From positions 2,976,001 to 3,040,000 of the forward strand of contig NZ_AP019632.1 in assembly GCF_007035645.1 (NCBI RefSeq): a stretch of 64,000 nucleotides of DNA. Direction: 5' to 3'. This stretch comes from Enterobacter asburiae (GTDB lineage Bacteria > Pseudomonadota > Gammaproteobacteria > Enterobacterales > Enterobacteriaceae). How positions within the stretch are numbered: position 1 is the first letter of the stretch; each line of letters starts with the position of its first letter. The notes beneath the pieces were generated by a model. That model was not told the origin of the DNA and did no database searches. It worked only from the letters and a program-made list of their open reading frames with translations. Position numbers and translations under genes: made by a program. This document shows positions 1 to 9,531 of the stretch, piece after piece.

Positions 1-480
1 CATCATCGCGAAGAGGCCGATGATTGACGCACCCTCACGCACAACGGTGATCAGCGCGCTTGAGGACGAGGAGGCAACCTGCTCTGAGTCGTAAGTAATA
101 CGGGACAGCAGCGTCCCGGTAGACTGCTTGTCAAAGAACGAGACCGGCATGCCCATCATGTGGCTGAACAGGCGACGGCGCATGGTCATCACCACTTTCC
201 CTGATACCCAGGAAATACAGTAGCTGGAGATATAGCTGGTGATGCCGCGTAAGATCATCAGTCCGATAACCACCAGAGGCATCCATAGCAACACTGAGCG
301 ATCCGTTTTACCAAAACCGTCGTCCAGTAACGGTTTGAGAAGCGATAGCATAAAAGTATCGCTGGCTGCGTTGAGGATTAACGCTACTCCCGCCACGATC
401 AGGCCTGTTTTAAAGGGCGCAATCATCGGCCAGAGTCGGCGGAAGGTTTGCCACGTGGAGAGATCTTTGTCGTTATGCAT
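1..480 (-). CDS. msbA: MsbA lipid A/phospholipid flippase, N-terminal part (runs off the window)
   Basis: The first 160 codons of the ABC exporter that flips lipid A-core from the inner to the outer leaflet of the inner membrane. The protein begins [18 protein letters not shown] and contains the transmembrane-domain stretch with [20 protein letters not shown], a hallmark of this exporter family. The ATPase domain lies beyond base 1. The ATG is at 478-480, only 36 bases after the comEC stop, so the two are probably co-transcribed, as in E. coli where comEC (ycaI), msbA and lpxK follow each other. Identity is very likely; only the 5' part can be judged. Confidence 0.95.
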   Translation of the reverse strand, partial: MHNDKDLSTWQTFRRLWPMIAPFKTGLIVAGVALILNAASDTFMLSLLKPLLDDGFGKTDRSVLLWMPLVVIGLMILRGITSYISSYCISWVSGKVVMTMRRRLFSHMMGMPVSFFDKQSTGTLLSRITYDSEQVASSSSSALITVVREGASIIGLFAMM

Positions 481-516
481 TCAAAAAACCAGCATTCGTT
501 GAAATAGCCGCATATT

Positions 517-2781
517 CTACCCGTTATCGACGGGCTCGCCAAACCACTGATGATACCAAACGGGTAAAAATTGCTCTCGCAAGCGCCGGATTTGCCAGTG
601 ATGTTGCGAGAATGTCACCGATATTTGTCCAGAATGAGGGGTATCGTGCCAGATATACCCCTCTTTTCGATAACGTCGAACAACTTTTGCCGACGGGAAT
701 CGCCATGCGTTATAGCGGGCCGCTGAATCCAGGGCGATCTGACCTTCCACCCGCTGTACCAGCGGCAATGACGACGAAGTATTGCTGCCATGATGGGGCA
801 CCTGTATAAGCGTAGACGTCAGATAACGCCAGTAATGGCTAAGCATAGCCTGTTCCGCTTGCGCTTCAATGTCCCCTGTTAGCAGAACGCTCTGCTCACC
901 GTCGTCCACCTTGACCACGCAGGAATGGTTATTTCCCTGAGCCGGGTAATTTTCGGGGGGCCAGTGGACGGTGAAGGAGAGTCCCTGCCATTTCCATCTC
1001 TGCCCGCGAAAACAGGGGCGATGTCTCGCCTGGCGCAATGGGCTTCTTACCCACGCGTCAGGCCACGCTTTTTGCAACGATGCGAGTCCTCCCGCATGGT
1101 CGAGGTGCTCATGACTGAGAATAACGCCTTCAGGCCGCAGGTGATGCCAGCGAAGCCACGGGATAATCAACCGCTGCGCGCTATCCCCGCCCGGCCAGGC
1201 GAGCCCGGTATCATAGAGAATGGCTTTCCCCTGCCGTTCAATGACCATCGCCAGCCCCTGACCCACATCCAGCATATGCAGCGTCCAGCTCTCGCTTTTT
1301 TCCGTTCGCCACAGAGGAAATGTCAGTAAGGCACTTCCTGCAAGACAAACGGCTGGAAGGGTTTTCCAGGCACGAAAGCGCCAGCCAATGATGATAAGCC
1401 AGGGCAGTAGCGTCATGTACTCCCAGCGTTGATCGACACTCTGCCAGCCGTCAGGCAAGCGCATGAGGAGCCAGAACAGCCCCGCAAGTGACTTATCGGC
1501 TGCGAACCAGACAATGCTTTCAGGTGCCGCCAGCGGCAGCAGATGAAGCAGCATACCGAGCAGGATCAGCGGCACGGAGACAAACGTCACCAGGGGAACG
1601 GCAAAGAGATTCGCGACCAGAGAAGAAATGCTGAAGCCGTGGAAAATCAGAACCTGTAACGGCATCAGCAGCATCAGCATGCCCACCTGCAGATAGATCA
1701 GGTTCAGCAGCGGCCGTATACATCGTGCCCTGCGCCAGCCAGGAAGAGGCAGCCACTGAAACCAGAAAATCAGCGCGGCGACGGCAAATGCAGATAAGAG
1801 CAGACTCTGCGAGAGTATGGCTAAGGGATCGCTTATCAGGATCGCCGCGATACAGCAGACCCACACCTGCCAGGGAGACCATTGTCGGGCAGCGATCCGC
1901 AACATTGCAAGCACAGCAAGCGCGATGACCGTTCGTAGCGCAGGCGGTTGAAGACCGGTAAGCCAGGCGTAGAAAGCGGCAAAGCATAACCCGGCCAGAA
2001 GAGGCATTTGCCAGTGGATACGGTGGCTGGGTAATAAAAACTGTAGCCCACGTGCGAGTAACCAGGCGAGGGATGCCGCCAGCGCGATATGCAGTCCCGA
2101 AATCGCCATCAGATGCAGCGTCCCGGTTTCGCGCATCAGGTCTTGTATTTCCCGGGGCATATCCAGACGTTCACCCATTCCCAGTCCGAGGATAACCGCC
2201 CCCCATCGGTAAGCAGAAAGGCGGTTTTGCAGTGACATGAGATATTGCGCTCGCAGGCTGCAGCGTCCATCAACGAGTTCCGCACGGGTGAAGCGCCCGC
2301 TCAGCGTTTGGTGGCGGGCAAAAGCGCTGCGCTGAGAATCATAACCGCCGTCGTTCAGCTCGCCGTGGGCAGGCCTGAGCCGGAGCGTCATGGTCCAGCG
2401 CTGACCGGCACACGCTTTCTGTGGCAGATAATTGCCATACAGCGTTATGCCGGTAGAGGCCCACCAGCGCTTGCCATCAACGCTAAGAATGTTTCCCTGA
2501 TGCTGCGTTGCGCCATCTGTGGCGGCGATCGCTACCTCAGCCTGCACGGCCCCCGTGGTTAAATGCTGCATCGGCCAGACGCTCTCCTTCGCAGCCAGAA
2601 TACCCCACACGCAACATAACAGCGTGATACCCGCATACTTCAGTCGTACGTTTCGCCGTGCGGCCAGCACGATCCCGCCAACAATCATTATCCACACGGT
2701 GTGACGTGATGGCAGTTCAGGTAACCAGAGTAACGGGGCTATCGCCAGAATGGCGCAGATACTAAGCGCGGGAATTCCCAT
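517..2781 (-). CDS. ycaI: ComEC/Rec2-family DNA internalisation protein (YcaI)
   Basis: A 754-residue polytopic inner-membrane protein. An N-terminal hydrophobic block is followed by an OB-like periplasmic section, the Competence domain with many membrane segments (roughly residues 190-480), and a C-terminal metallo-beta-lactamase-like domain starting at LHMLDVGQGLAMVIE with the metal-site motif SHEHLDHAGG and later TGDIEAQAE and PHHGSN. In competent bacteria this family forms the channel carrying single-stranded DNA into the cytoplasm; in enterobacteria natural uptake is poorly demonstrated, so the role here is inferred from family. The start ATG at 2779-2781 follows a GAGGTAG ribosome site. 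Length matches E. coli YcaI. Confidence 0.95.
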   Translation of the reverse strand: MGIPALSICAILAIAPLLWLPELPSRHTVWIMIVGGIVLAARRNVRLKYAGITLLCCVWGILAAKESVWPMQHLTTGAVQAEVAIAATDGATQHQGNILSVDGKRWWASTGITLYGNYLPQKACAGQRWTMTLRLRPAHGELNDGGYDSQRSAFARHQTLSGRFTRAELVDGRCSLRAQYLMSLQNRLSAYRWGAVILGLGMGERLDMPREIQDLMRETGTLHLMAISGLHIALAASLAWLLARGLQFLLPSHRIHWQMPLLAGLCFAAFYAWLTGLQPPALRTVIALAVLAMLRIAARQWSPWQVWVCCIAAILISDPLAILSQSLLLSAFAVAALIFWFQWLPLPGWRRARCIRPLLNLIYLQVGMLMLLMPLQVLIFHGFSISSLVANLFAVPLVTFVSVPLILLGMLLHLLPLAAPESIVWFAADKSLAGLFWLLMRLPDGWQSVDQRWEYMTLLPWLIIIGWRFRAWKTLPAVCLAGSALLTFPLWRTEKSESWTLHMLDVGQGLAMVIERQGKAILYDTGLAWPGGDSAQRLIIPWLRWHHLRPEGVILSHEHLDHAGGLASLQKAWPDAWVRSPLRQARHRPCFRGQRWKWQGLSFTVHWPPENYPAQGNNHSCVVKVDDGEQSVLLTGDIEAQAEQAMLSHYWRYLTSTLIQVPHHGSNTSSSLPLVQRVEGQIALDSAARYNAWRFPSAKVVRRYRKEGYIWHDTPHSGQISVTFSQHHWQIRRLREQFLPVWYHQWFGEPVDNG

Positions 2782-2939
2782 TGCTACCTCCCTGTTTCAG
2801 AGGGGCAGTATGTAATCAGGTAGAAGGAATTGTCAGATGGTAAGAATGCGTTTTACAGCGCGCGCTGTGCTGTTTTTATCGGTTTGCAGAAAACGAAACG
2901 GAAAATGCGGGGTATCTTCAGAATGAAAGCGACAGAGAC

Positions 2940-2965
2940 AAAAAAAGCACCCGCAGGTGCTTTCT
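2940..2965 (-). terminator. Rho-independent terminator after ihfB
   Basis: A perfect 8-bp stem (AAAGCACC/GGTGCTTT, loop CGCA, 2944-2963) is followed on the minus strand by a run of seven T. It lies 30 bases beyond the ihfB stop, so it ends the ihfB message and separates it from comEC. Confidence 0.85.
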
Positions 2966-2995
2966 TTCGAACCCAGTTTAACCGACTGGCTAAAC

Positions 2996-3283
2996 TCAGT
3001 TACCGTAAATATTGGCGCGATCGCGCAGTTCTTTACCCGGCTTAAAGTGTGGAACGTACTTACCTTCCAGCTCGACTTTATCGCCAGTTTTCGGGTTACG
3101 CCCGGTACGTGGAGCACGATAGTGCAGAGAAAAACTACCGAAACCGCGGATTTCAATGCGCTCGCCCTGGGCAAGAGTGGAGGCCATATGCTCCAGCATC
3201 TCTTTTACGGCATCTTCCACTGCCTTGGCAGGGATATGCGGTTGCTGACTGGCAAGTCTTTCAATCAATTCTGACTTGGTCAT
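2996..3283 (-). CDS. ihfB: Integration host factor beta subunit
   Basis: Small DNA-bending protein, 95 residues, that pairs with IHF alpha and acts in recombination, replication, and transcription at sigma-54 and other promoters. The sequence [20 protein letters not shown] and the arm region [20 protein letters not shown] are typical; the intercalating proline lies in the GRNPKTG beta-arm. A longer reading frame reaches 3304, but the ATG at 3281-3283 is directly preceded by a GGAGGAAT ribosome site and matches the E. coli start. One residue (final Asn) longer than the E. coli protein. It lies downstream of rpsA and probably has its own promoter in the 170-base gap, plus read-through from rpsA. 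Confidence 0.97.
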   Translation of the reverse strand: MTKSELIERLASQQPHIPAKAVEDAVKEMLEHMASTLAQGERIEIRGFGSFSLHYRAPRTGRNPKTGDKVELEGKYVPHFKPGKELRDRANIYGN

Positions 3284-3328
3284 GATTCCTCCGGTTCCTT
3301 TCAAACCAATTAGCTGAACAGCTCATTA

Positions 3329-3356
3329 AACAAGGGCGGCCGTAGCCGCCCTTTGT
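3329..3356 (-). terminator. Terminator/attenuator hairpin between rpsA and ihfB
   Basis: A perfect 9-bp stem AAGGGCGGC/GCCGCCCTT with a 4-base loop (3332-3353), followed on the minus strand by a short T-rich stretch (GTTTAAT). It lies about 100 bases beyond the rpsA stop and 45 bases before the ihfB start. The weak T tract makes partial read-through into ihfB plausible. Confidence 0.7.
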
Positions 3357-3453
3357 TATTGATTACAGGACGAATCCTGCAATCTGTCAAGTTTGCTCCT
3401 CATCCTTCACGCTGTAAATGCGTTACAGCGCAAATGATGCTGAGAACCTGATA

Positions 3454-5127
3454 TTACTCGCCTTTAGCTGCTTTGAAAGCTTCAGCCATTGCGTTGTTAG
3501 AGAAGTTTGCATCTTCCTGTTTGTTAACAGTTGCGATTGCATCTTTCTCATCAGCTTCGTCTTTAGCACGAACAGACAGGCTGATTGCACGGTTCTTACG
3601 GTCAACACCGGTGAACTTAGCTTCAACGTCGTCGCCTACGTTCAGAACCAGAGTGGCATCTTCAACGCGGTCACGTGAAGCTTCAGAAGCGCGCAGGTAA
3701 CCTTCAACGCCGTCAGCCAGTTCTACGGTTGCGCCTTTAGCGTCAACTGCAGTCACTTTACCGTTTACGATTGCGCCTTTCTTGTTCAGTGCAACCCAGT
3801 TGTTGAACGGATCTTCTGCGAGCTGTTTAACGCCCAGGGAGATACGCTCACGCTCTGCGTCAACCTGCAGAACAACTGCAGCGATTTCGTCGCCTTTTTT
3901 GTATTCACGAACTGCTTCTTCGCCTGCAACGTTCCAGGAGATGTCAGACAGGTGAACCAGGCCATCGATGCCGCCGTCCAGGCCGATGAAGATACCGAAG
4001 TCAGTGATAGACTTGATTTTACCTTCAACACGGTCGCCCTTGTTGTGGGTTTCCGCGAACTGCTGCCATGGGTTGTTTTTGCACTGTTTCAGGCCCAGGG
4101 AGATACGACGACGTTCTTCGTCGATATCCAGAACCATCACTTCCACTACATCACCAACGTTAACAACTTTGGATGGGTGGATGTTTTTGTTGGTCCAGTC
4201 CATTTCGGAAACGTGCACCAGGCCTTCAACGCCTTCTTCGATTTCAACGAAGCAGCCGTAGTCAGTCAGGTTGGTTACGCGACCAGTCAGTTTAGTACCT
4301 TCTGGGTAACGCTTAGCGATAGCTACCCATGGATCTTCGCCCAGCTGTTTCAGGCCGAGGGATACACGAGTACGCTCGCGGTCGAACTTCAGCACTTTAA
4401 CAGTGATTTCGTCGCCCACGTTCACGATTTCGCTTGGGTGCTTAACGCGTTTCCACGCCATGTCGGTGATGTGCAGCAGGCCATCAACGCCGCCCAGGTC
4501 AACGAATGCGCCGTAGTCAGTGAGGTTCTTAACGATACCTTTGACTTCCATGCCTTCCTGCAGGTTTTCCAGCAGCTGATCGCGTTCTGCGCTGTTTTCG
4601 GATTCGATAACGGCACGACGGGAAACAACAACGTTGTTACGCTTCTGGTCCAGCTTGATTACTTTGAATTCAAGCTCTTTGCCTTCCAGGTGCAGAGTGT
4701 CACGAACTGGACGAACGTCTACCAGAGAACCTGGCAGGAACGCACGAATACCATTCAGCTCAACAGTGAAGCCACCTTTAACTTTGCCGTTGATAACACC
4801 GACCACAGTTTCAGCTTCTTCGTAAGCTTTTTCCAGCGTGATCCATGCTTCGTGACGTTTAGCTTTCTCACGAGAAAGCAGGGTTTCACCGAAGCCGTCT
4901 TCTACTGCGTCCAGAGCAACGTCAACTTCGTCACCTACCTGGATTTCCAGCTCGCCCTGGGCGTTTTTGAACTGCTCTGCCGGAATGGCGGACTCAGATT
5001 TCAGACCGGCGTCAACCAGTACTACGTCTTTGTCGATAGCAACAACAACACCGCGAACGATGGAACCCGGGCGGGTTTCGATTTCTTTTAAGGATTCTTC
5101 AAACAGTTGAGCAAAAGATTCAGTCAT
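3454..5127 (-). CDS. rpsA: 30S ribosomal protein S1
   Basis: S1 (557 residues, same length as E. coli) is the mRNA-binding ribosomal protein that unfolds and docks messages on the 30S subunit, and is a subunit of Q-beta replicase. Six tandem S1/OB repeats are visible: two N-terminal divergent ones (from [14 protein letters not shown] and [15 protein letters not shown]) and four canonical ones, each with a TDYGAFV- or TDFGIFI-like strand and a VSLGLKQ-type ending. It follows cmk by 111 bases on the same strand. In E. coli this interval forms a structured leader through which S1 represses its own translation; the equivalent interval is present here. Confidence 0.98.
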   Translation of the reverse strand: MTESFAQLFEESLKEIETRPGSIVRGVVVAIDKDVVLVDAGLKSESAIPAEQFKNAQGELEIQVGDEVDVALDAVEDGFGETLLSREKAKRHEAWITLEKAYEEAETVVGVINGKVKGGFTVELNGIRAFLPGSLVDVRPVRDTLHLEGKELEFKVIKLDQKRNNVVVSRRAVIESENSAERDQLLENLQEGMEVKGIVKNLTDYGAFVDLGGVDGLLHITDMAWKRVKHPSEIVNVGDEITVKVLKFDRERTRVSLGLKQLGEDPWVAIAKRYPEGTKLTGRVTNLTDYGCFVEIEEGVEGLVHVSEMDWTNKNIHPSKVVNVGDVVEVMVLDIDEERRRISLGLKQCKNNPWQQFAETHNKGDRVEGKIKSITDFGIFIGLDGGIDGLVHLSDISWNVAGEEAVREYKKGDEIAAVVLQVDAERERISLGVKQLAEDPFNNWVALNKKGAIVNGKVTAVDAKGATVELADGVEGYLRASEASRDRVEDATLVLNVGDDVEAKFTGVDRKNRAISLSVRAKDEADEKDAIATVNKQEDANFSNNAMAEAFKAAKGE

Positions 5128-5238
5128 GTTTAATCTTCAGGTTAATATTAACGTCCACCTGGCTCCGTGCCGGATGGGGTTGTTTCACATACCCGCCGTC
5201 AATCCCTTGCAGCGGGGGTACTGCTAAATCGGTCGCGA
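5128..5238 (-). promoter_or_regulatory. rpsA 5' leader (probable S1 autoregulatory region)
   Basis: The 111 bases between the cmk stop and the rpsA ATG hold no gene and no strong purine-rich Shine-Dalgarno tract immediately before the ATG. In E. coli the rpsA initiation region likewise lacks a canonical ribosome site and is recognised through a folded leader that S1 itself represses. The assignment is by analogy and position; I did not derive the full fold. Confidence 0.55.
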
Positions 5239-5922
5239 TTACGCGAGTGCCAGTTTTTGGCGCGCATATTGTAGCGCTTTTTCAATCACTTGCTCAATAG
5301 TTAAACTGGTTGAATCCAGAACTAATGCATCTTCTGCAGGAACAAGTGGGGCGACGGCGCGGTTACGATCGCGGTCATCGCGCTCTTTTATCTCGGATAA
5401 AAGGCGATCAAAGTTAACACTAAACCCCTTTTCCTGCAACTGAAGCATGCGGCGTTGAGCACGTTCTTCCGAAGAGGCGTCGAGGAAAATTTTCACAGGT
5501 GCATCAGGGAATACCACGGTTCCCATATCGCGTCCGTCAGCGATCAGACCCGGGGCTTCACGGAACGCGCGCTGACGACGTAACAGCGCCTCGCGAACGC
5601 GCGGGAACGCCGCGACCTGAGAGGCCGCATTAGCTACTTCCTGCGTACGGATTTCGCCGCTCACGTCTTCCCCTTCAAGGATGACTTCCAGGTTGCCATC
5701 GGTCGATACGAAACGCACATCCAGATGCGCAGCCAGCGGAACCAGCGCTTCTTCAGACGCGACATCCACATGGTGATGCAGCGCGGCCAGCGCCAGCACG
5801 CGATAGATTGCTCCCGAATCTAAAAGATGCCATTGCAATGCTTCCGCCATCGCTTTGCACAGAGTACCTTTCCCTGCGCCACTCGGCCCATCAATGGTGA
5901 TTACCGGGGCAACTGCCGTCAT
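5239..5922 (-). CDS. cmk: Cytidylate (CMP/dCMP) kinase
   Basis: Phosphorylates CMP and dCMP with ATP, recycling pyrimidine nucleotides in the cytoplasm. The 227-residue protein starts [20 protein letters not shown]; the GPSGAGKG P-loop is at about residues 12-19, and [12 protein letters not shown] is the family signature, with the lid segment RDDRDRNR near residue 185. The frame stays open to 6009, but the ATG at 5920-5922 has an AAGGAG ribosome site and gives the family's usual N terminus. It is the upstream partner of rpsA, so kinase and S1 are probably partly co-transcribed. Confidence 0.97.
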   Translation of the reverse strand: MTAVAPVITIDGPSGAGKGTLCKAMAEALQWHLLDSGAIYRVLALAALHHHVDVASEEALVPLAAHLDVRFVSTDGNLEVILEGEDVSGEIRTQEVANAASQVAAFPRVREALLRRQRAFREAPGLIADGRDMGTVVFPDAPVKIFLDASSEERAQRRMLQLQEKGFSVNFDRLLSEIKERDDRDRNRAVAPLVPAEDALVLDSTSLTIEQVIEKALQYARQKLALA

Positions 5923-6077
5923 CTTTTTCTCCTTAAATAAGGCATACCGTTTACATGAACGCCGCGCATTATACGCGCCAACGTGCGCAACTGTTACCTT
6001 TGCGTGCAAATTACGGAATGATTGAAGCAGAGTGTAGAAGAAATGAGCGGAGGTGTTCGTAATGAAGCGTAAGCAAA

Positions 6078-6099
6078 TGCCGCATCGGGCGATGCGGCA
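6078..6099 (-). terminator. Hairpin after aroA (terminator or REP-like)
   Basis: A perfect 9-bp stem TGCCGCATC/GATGCGGCA with loop GGGC lies 9 bases beyond the aroA stop. On the minus strand it is followed by TTTGCTTA, a weak T tract. The sequence is also the core type seen in enterobacterial REP elements, so it may work mainly as a 3'-end stabiliser. Confidence 0.6.
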
Positions 6100-6107
6100 A
6101 GGCGTTA

Positions 6108-7391
6108 TCAGGCCAGCGTGCTAATGCGTGCCAGCTGTTCGAAGTAGTCCGGGAAGGTTTTCGCGGTACATTTCGGATCAAGAATGGTGACAGGCGTGTC
6201 TGACAGCGCCACCAGCGAGAAGCACATCGCCATGCGGTGATCGTTGTAGGTGCCGATTTCCGCAAACTGCAGTTTTGCCGGAGGGGTCACGCGAATGTAG
6301 TCTTCGCCCTCTTCCACCTCGGCACCGACTTTTCGCAGCTCTGTCGCCATTGCGAACAGGCGGTCCGTCTCTTTTACGCGCCAGTTGTAGATATTACGCA
6401 GCGTGGTCGTGCCTTTGGCAAACAGCGCCGCCGTGGCAATGGTCATCGCCGCATCCGGGATATGGTTCATGTCCATGTCGATGGCGTTCAGCTCGCCGTG
6501 GGTACAGGAGATGAAGTCATCGCCCCAGGTGACAATGGCACCCATTTTTTCCAGCACGTCCGCAAAACGGATGTCGCCCTGCACGCTGTTACGGCCAATA
6601 CCGGTCACTTTTACCGTGCCGCCTTTAATCGCCCCCGCAGCCAGGAAGTAAGACGCGGATGACGCATCCCCTTCAACCAGGTAGTTGCCCGGAGACTGGT
6701 ACTGCTGCGCCCCGCGCACCACGAAGCGCTGATAAGACTGATTTTCCACCTCAACGCCGAAGGTTTTCATCAGGTGCAGCGTGATATCAATGTACGGTTT
6801 GGAGACCAGCTCACCTTTAATGGTGATAACCGTATCCTGCGGTGCCAGCGGCGCGGTCATCAGCAGTGCCGTCAGGAACTGGCTGGAAACGCTGCCGTCA
6901 ACCTCGACGTGACCGCCGGTAAAACCGCCGCGCAGACGCAGTGGCGGATAGTTTTCCTGCTCCAGATACTCAATCTGCGCGCCGCCCTGACGCAGGGCGT
7001 CCACCAGGTGACCAATCGGACGCTCCTTCATGCGCGGCTCGCCGGTCAGCACGATGTTGTTGCTCCCCAGGCACAGGGCCGCCGCCAGCGGGCGCATCGC
7101 GGTACCCGCGTTGCCCAGAAACAGCTCAAGCTCTTCGCCCGAACGCAGCGCGCCGCCGTTGCCGGTCACTTCGCAGCGGGTACGATCGTCGGAGAGAGTG
7201 TAATGAACGCCCAACGCTTTCAGCGCATTGAGCATATGGCGCACGTCATCGCTGTCCAGCAGGTTTGTGAGGACGGTGGTGCCGTTTGCCAGAGCTGCCA
7301 GCAGCAAAGCGCGGTTCGAGACACTTTTTGAACCAGGCAGATTAATGGTGCCATCTACCCGCGCGATAGGTTGTAACGTCAGGGATTCCAT
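6108..7391 (-). CDS. aroA: 3-phosphoshikimate 1-carboxyvinyltransferase (EPSP synthase)
   Basis: Joins shikimate-3-phosphate and phosphoenolpyruvate in the sixth step of the shikimate pathway, and is the target of glyphosate. The 427-residue protein has the N-terminal substrate motif [17 protein letters not shown], the [13 protein letters not shown] signature around residues 90-102 (an unmodified class I site), and the C-terminal [19 protein letters not shown] signature. It follows serC by 69 bases with a terminator-like hairpin in the gap, the arrangement known as the serC-aroA mixed-function operon in E. coli. The ATG at 7389-7391 is the only sensible start. Confidence 0.98.
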   Translation of the reverse strand: MESLTLQPIARVDGTINLPGSKSVSNRALLLAALANGTTVLTNLLDSDDVRHMLNALKALGVHYTLSDDRTRCEVTGNGGALRSGEELELFLGNAGTAMRPLAAALCLGSNNIVLTGEPRMKERPIGHLVDALRQGGAQIEYLEQENYPPLRLRGGFTGGHVEVDGSVSSQFLTALLMTAPLAPQDTVITIKGELVSKPYIDITLHLMKTFGVEVENQSYQRFVVRGAQQYQSPGNYLVEGDASSASYFLAAGAIKGGTVKVTGIGRNSVQGDIRFADVLEKMGAIVTWGDDFISCTHGELNAIDMDMNHIPDAAMTIATAALFAKGTTTLRNIYNWRVKETDRLFAMATELRKVGAEVEEGEDYIRVTPPAKLQFAEIGTYNDHRMAMCFSLVALSDTPVTILDPKCTAKTFPDYFEQLARISTLA

Positions 7392-7412
7392 GAAAACTAA
7401 ACTCTCAACTCA

Positions 7413-7445
7413 ACATAATAAAAACCCCGCAGGGACGCTGCGGGG
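7413..7445 (-). terminator. Attenuator-type terminator between serC and aroA
   Basis: A perfect 8-bp GC stem CCCCGCAG/CTGCGGGG (7425-7445, 5-base loop) is followed on the minus strand by TTTTTATTATT. It sits just past serC and before aroA, so it should end part of the serC transcripts and lower aroA expression relative to serC, as described for the E. coli operon. Confidence 0.85.
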
Positions 7446-7460
7446 GTGAAAAACAGCAAA

Positions 7461-8549
7461 TTAACCGTGACGACGTTCGAAGTCGATCATGAAATCCGTC
7501 AGGGCTTTAACGCCTTCCAGCGGCATCGCGTTATAGATGGAGGCACGCATGCCGCCAACGACACGGTGACCTTTGAGCGCATGCAGACCTGCCGCGAAGG
7601 ACTCTTCCAGGAATACTTTGTCCAGGCTGCTGTCCGCCAACTGGAACGGCACGTTCATGCGGGAACGGTTCGCTTTCGCCACATCGTTGCGGTAGAAATC
7701 GCTCTTGTCGATCACGCCATACAGCAGTTCAGCTTTCTGCTGATTGACCTTGTCCATCTGCGCCACGCCGCCGTTTTGCTTCAGCCATTTGAAGACCAGG
7801 CCGGAGAGATACCAGGCAAACGTTGGTGGGGTGTTGAACATCGAATCGTTATCGTTCAGCACGGTGTAATCGAGAATCGAAGGACAGGATTTATGTGCTT
7901 TACCCAGCAGGTCTTCACGCACAACGACGATAGTCAAACCGGCCGGGCCGATATTTTTCTGCGCGCCCGCATAGATAACGCCGTAGCGGCTGACATCAAT
8001 TGGCGCAGACAGAATGGTGGAGGAGAAGTCGGCGGCAACCACGACATCGCTACCGAAGTTTGGCGTCTCGTCGATGGCAATCCCGTCAATGGTTTCGTTC
8101 GGGCAGTAGTGCAGATACGCTGCGTTATCGGAAAGCTGCCACTCGCTCATTGGCTTCACGGCGCGCAGACCGTCAACGGTCACTTTGGCGTCGATAACAT
8201 TCGGCGTGCAGTATTTATGCGCTTCTTTAACCGCGCTTGCCGCCCAGTAACCTGCGTCAACGTAGTCAGCCGTCGTTTTATCACCGAGAATATTCAGCGG
8301 AACGCCTGCAAACTGGCCGCGTCCACCGCCGTGACAGAACAATACTTTGTAGTTCGAGGGAATATTCAGCAGATCGCGAAAATCCTTTTCTGCCTCTTCC
8401 GCCACCTGAATAAACTCTTTACCACGGTGGCTGATTTCCATCACCGACGTACCGAGACCGTTCCAGTCACAGAGTTCCTGTTGAGCCTGTTTAAGCACGT
8501 CTGCCGGTAACATTGCCGGACCTGAACTGAAATTAAAGACTTGAGCCAT
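7461..8549 (-). CDS. serC: Phosphoserine/phosphohydroxythreonine aminotransferase
   Basis: PLP enzyme that converts 3-phosphohydroxypyruvate to phosphoserine (serine synthesis) and acts in pyridoxal phosphate synthesis. The 362-residue protein starts [19 protein letters not shown]; the PLP-lysine lies in the segment [17 protein letters not shown] at about residue 198, and the [11 protein letters not shown] helix is typical. It is the first gene of the serC-aroA operon, supplying serine, vitamin B6 and aromatic precursors. The 162 bases upstream should carry its promoter (Lrp- and CRP-responsive in E. coli); I could not pin a site there. Confidence 0.97.
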   Translation of the reverse strand: MAQVFNFSSGPAMLPADVLKQAQQELCDWNGLGTSVMEISHRGKEFIQVAEEAEKDFRDLLNIPSNYKVLFCHGGGRGQFAGVPLNILGDKTTADYVDAGYWAASAVKEAHKYCTPNVIDAKVTVDGLRAVKPMSEWQLSDNAAYLHYCPNETIDGIAIDETPNFGSDVVVAADFSSTILSAPIDVSRYGVIYAGAQKNIGPAGLTIVVVREDLLGKAHKSCPSILDYTVLNDNDSMFNTPPTFAWYLSGLVFKWLKQNGGVAQMDKVNQQKAELLYGVIDKSDFYRNDVAKANRSRMNVPFQLADSSLDKVFLEESFAAGLHALKGHRVVGGMRASIYNAMPLEGVKALTDFMIDFERRHG

Positions 8550-8711
8550 TTCCCCTCACCACGCTAAAAGCCATAAGTTATAACTGTGGATATCGGTTTT
8601 ATCATTCAGTGACACGCGCCGCAATGTCTAAAACTTATGACCCGCGAAATGTGCCCCGCGTCACACAAAACAATCTGCCGCCTCGCCAGGACAAAACCGA
8701 CAAAATGGCTG

Positions 8712-9404
8712 TCAGGTGATGCGTTTGGCCCGGCTAACCTTCGTCCATTCCGGATTTGCACAGCGGGGGCATAATTGACGATCCCCCGGCTGCATCGCGA
8801 CAACATGGCTACATCTTACGCAAGCATACTCGCCTGATTCCGGTACGGTTCTGAAACGCTCAATGAGCATATCCGGCAGGATACACAGTCCCGGCTTCAC
8901 CTCGTCGTCAGAATAGTAATAGACGCTGATCTGCCCGTTGGTTTCCATGATCGCCAGACGCACCTGCCCGAGCTGTTCAACGCTGTTCAGGCGAAGCTCC
9001 ATAAAGAACTCAAACTCGGTCATATTGGCGCTTTGTACATTTTCCCAGGCCAGCTGTCCGTCCTCGACGATAACGACCGGCTTCCCTTCAAGCAGATCTT
9101 CCAGCTTTTCGCTTTTCGACATCAGCCACATGACAAGACGGTAAAGTAGCGCCAGTGAGACAAAAACGATAAACACCGGCACCATCGGCACGTCGTCATA
9201 AAAGGCGACGTCACCCGCCGCCGAGCCCAGCGTCAGGATGATCAACACCTCAAAGAGCGACATCTGCCGCACGCCTCGGCGGCCGGTGATTTTAAGAAAC
9301 AGGAAGACGAGGACGAAGGTATACAGGCTGCGCAGCGCCACTTCGCCCAGAAATTCAGGAGGAACTTTATCAAACGCCATCCGCTGGAGATCAAATGCTT
9401 TCAT
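8712..9404 (-). CDS. ycaP: DUF421 membrane protein YcaP
   Basis: A 230-residue protein with three N-terminal membrane segments (about residues 20-95, including LRSLYTFVLVFLFLKITGRRG and the DUF421 signature KITGRRGVRQMSLFE), then a soluble alpha/beta domain with the KPVVIVEDGQL motif. It ends with a possible zinc site of two CxxC pairs (C195/C198 and C212/C215). The biochemical role of DUF421 proteins is not established. It is divergent from ycaO with 127 bases between the starts, which must hold both promoters. Its length equals E. coli YcaP. Confidence 0.93.
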   Translation of the reverse strand: MKAFDLQRMAFDKVPPEFLGEVALRSLYTFVLVFLFLKITGRRGVRQMSLFEVLIILTLGSAAGDVAFYDDVPMVPVFIVFVSLALLYRLVMWLMSKSEKLEDLLEGKPVVIVEDGQLAWENVQSANMTEFEFFMELRLNSVEQLGQVRLAIMETNGQISVYYYSDDEVKPGLCILPDMLIERFRTVPESGEYACVRCSHVVAMQPGDRQLCPRCANPEWTKVSRAKRIT

Positions 9405-9531
9405 TTTTCTATGCCTTAACAGTCAGTTACTGCCACTAAGCATAGCCCAGCCTTTTATTTTCGCCGAAGATAGCACCCGTCACGCAAAACCCGTATCATT
9501 GCGCGCTTTACGTACGATAAAAGTGAACGCC

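Noticed and set aside
3952..5091. Long plus-strand open frame (379 codons) over rpsA
   Set aside because: It is exactly antisense to the highly conserved S1 gene and has no ribosome site or family resemblance; long antisense frames are common over strongly codon-biased genes.
9238..9531. 98-codon upstream extension of ycaO
   Set aside because: It overlaps ycaP on the other strand and lacks family similarity; the ATG at 9532 gives the known YcaO N terminus and length.
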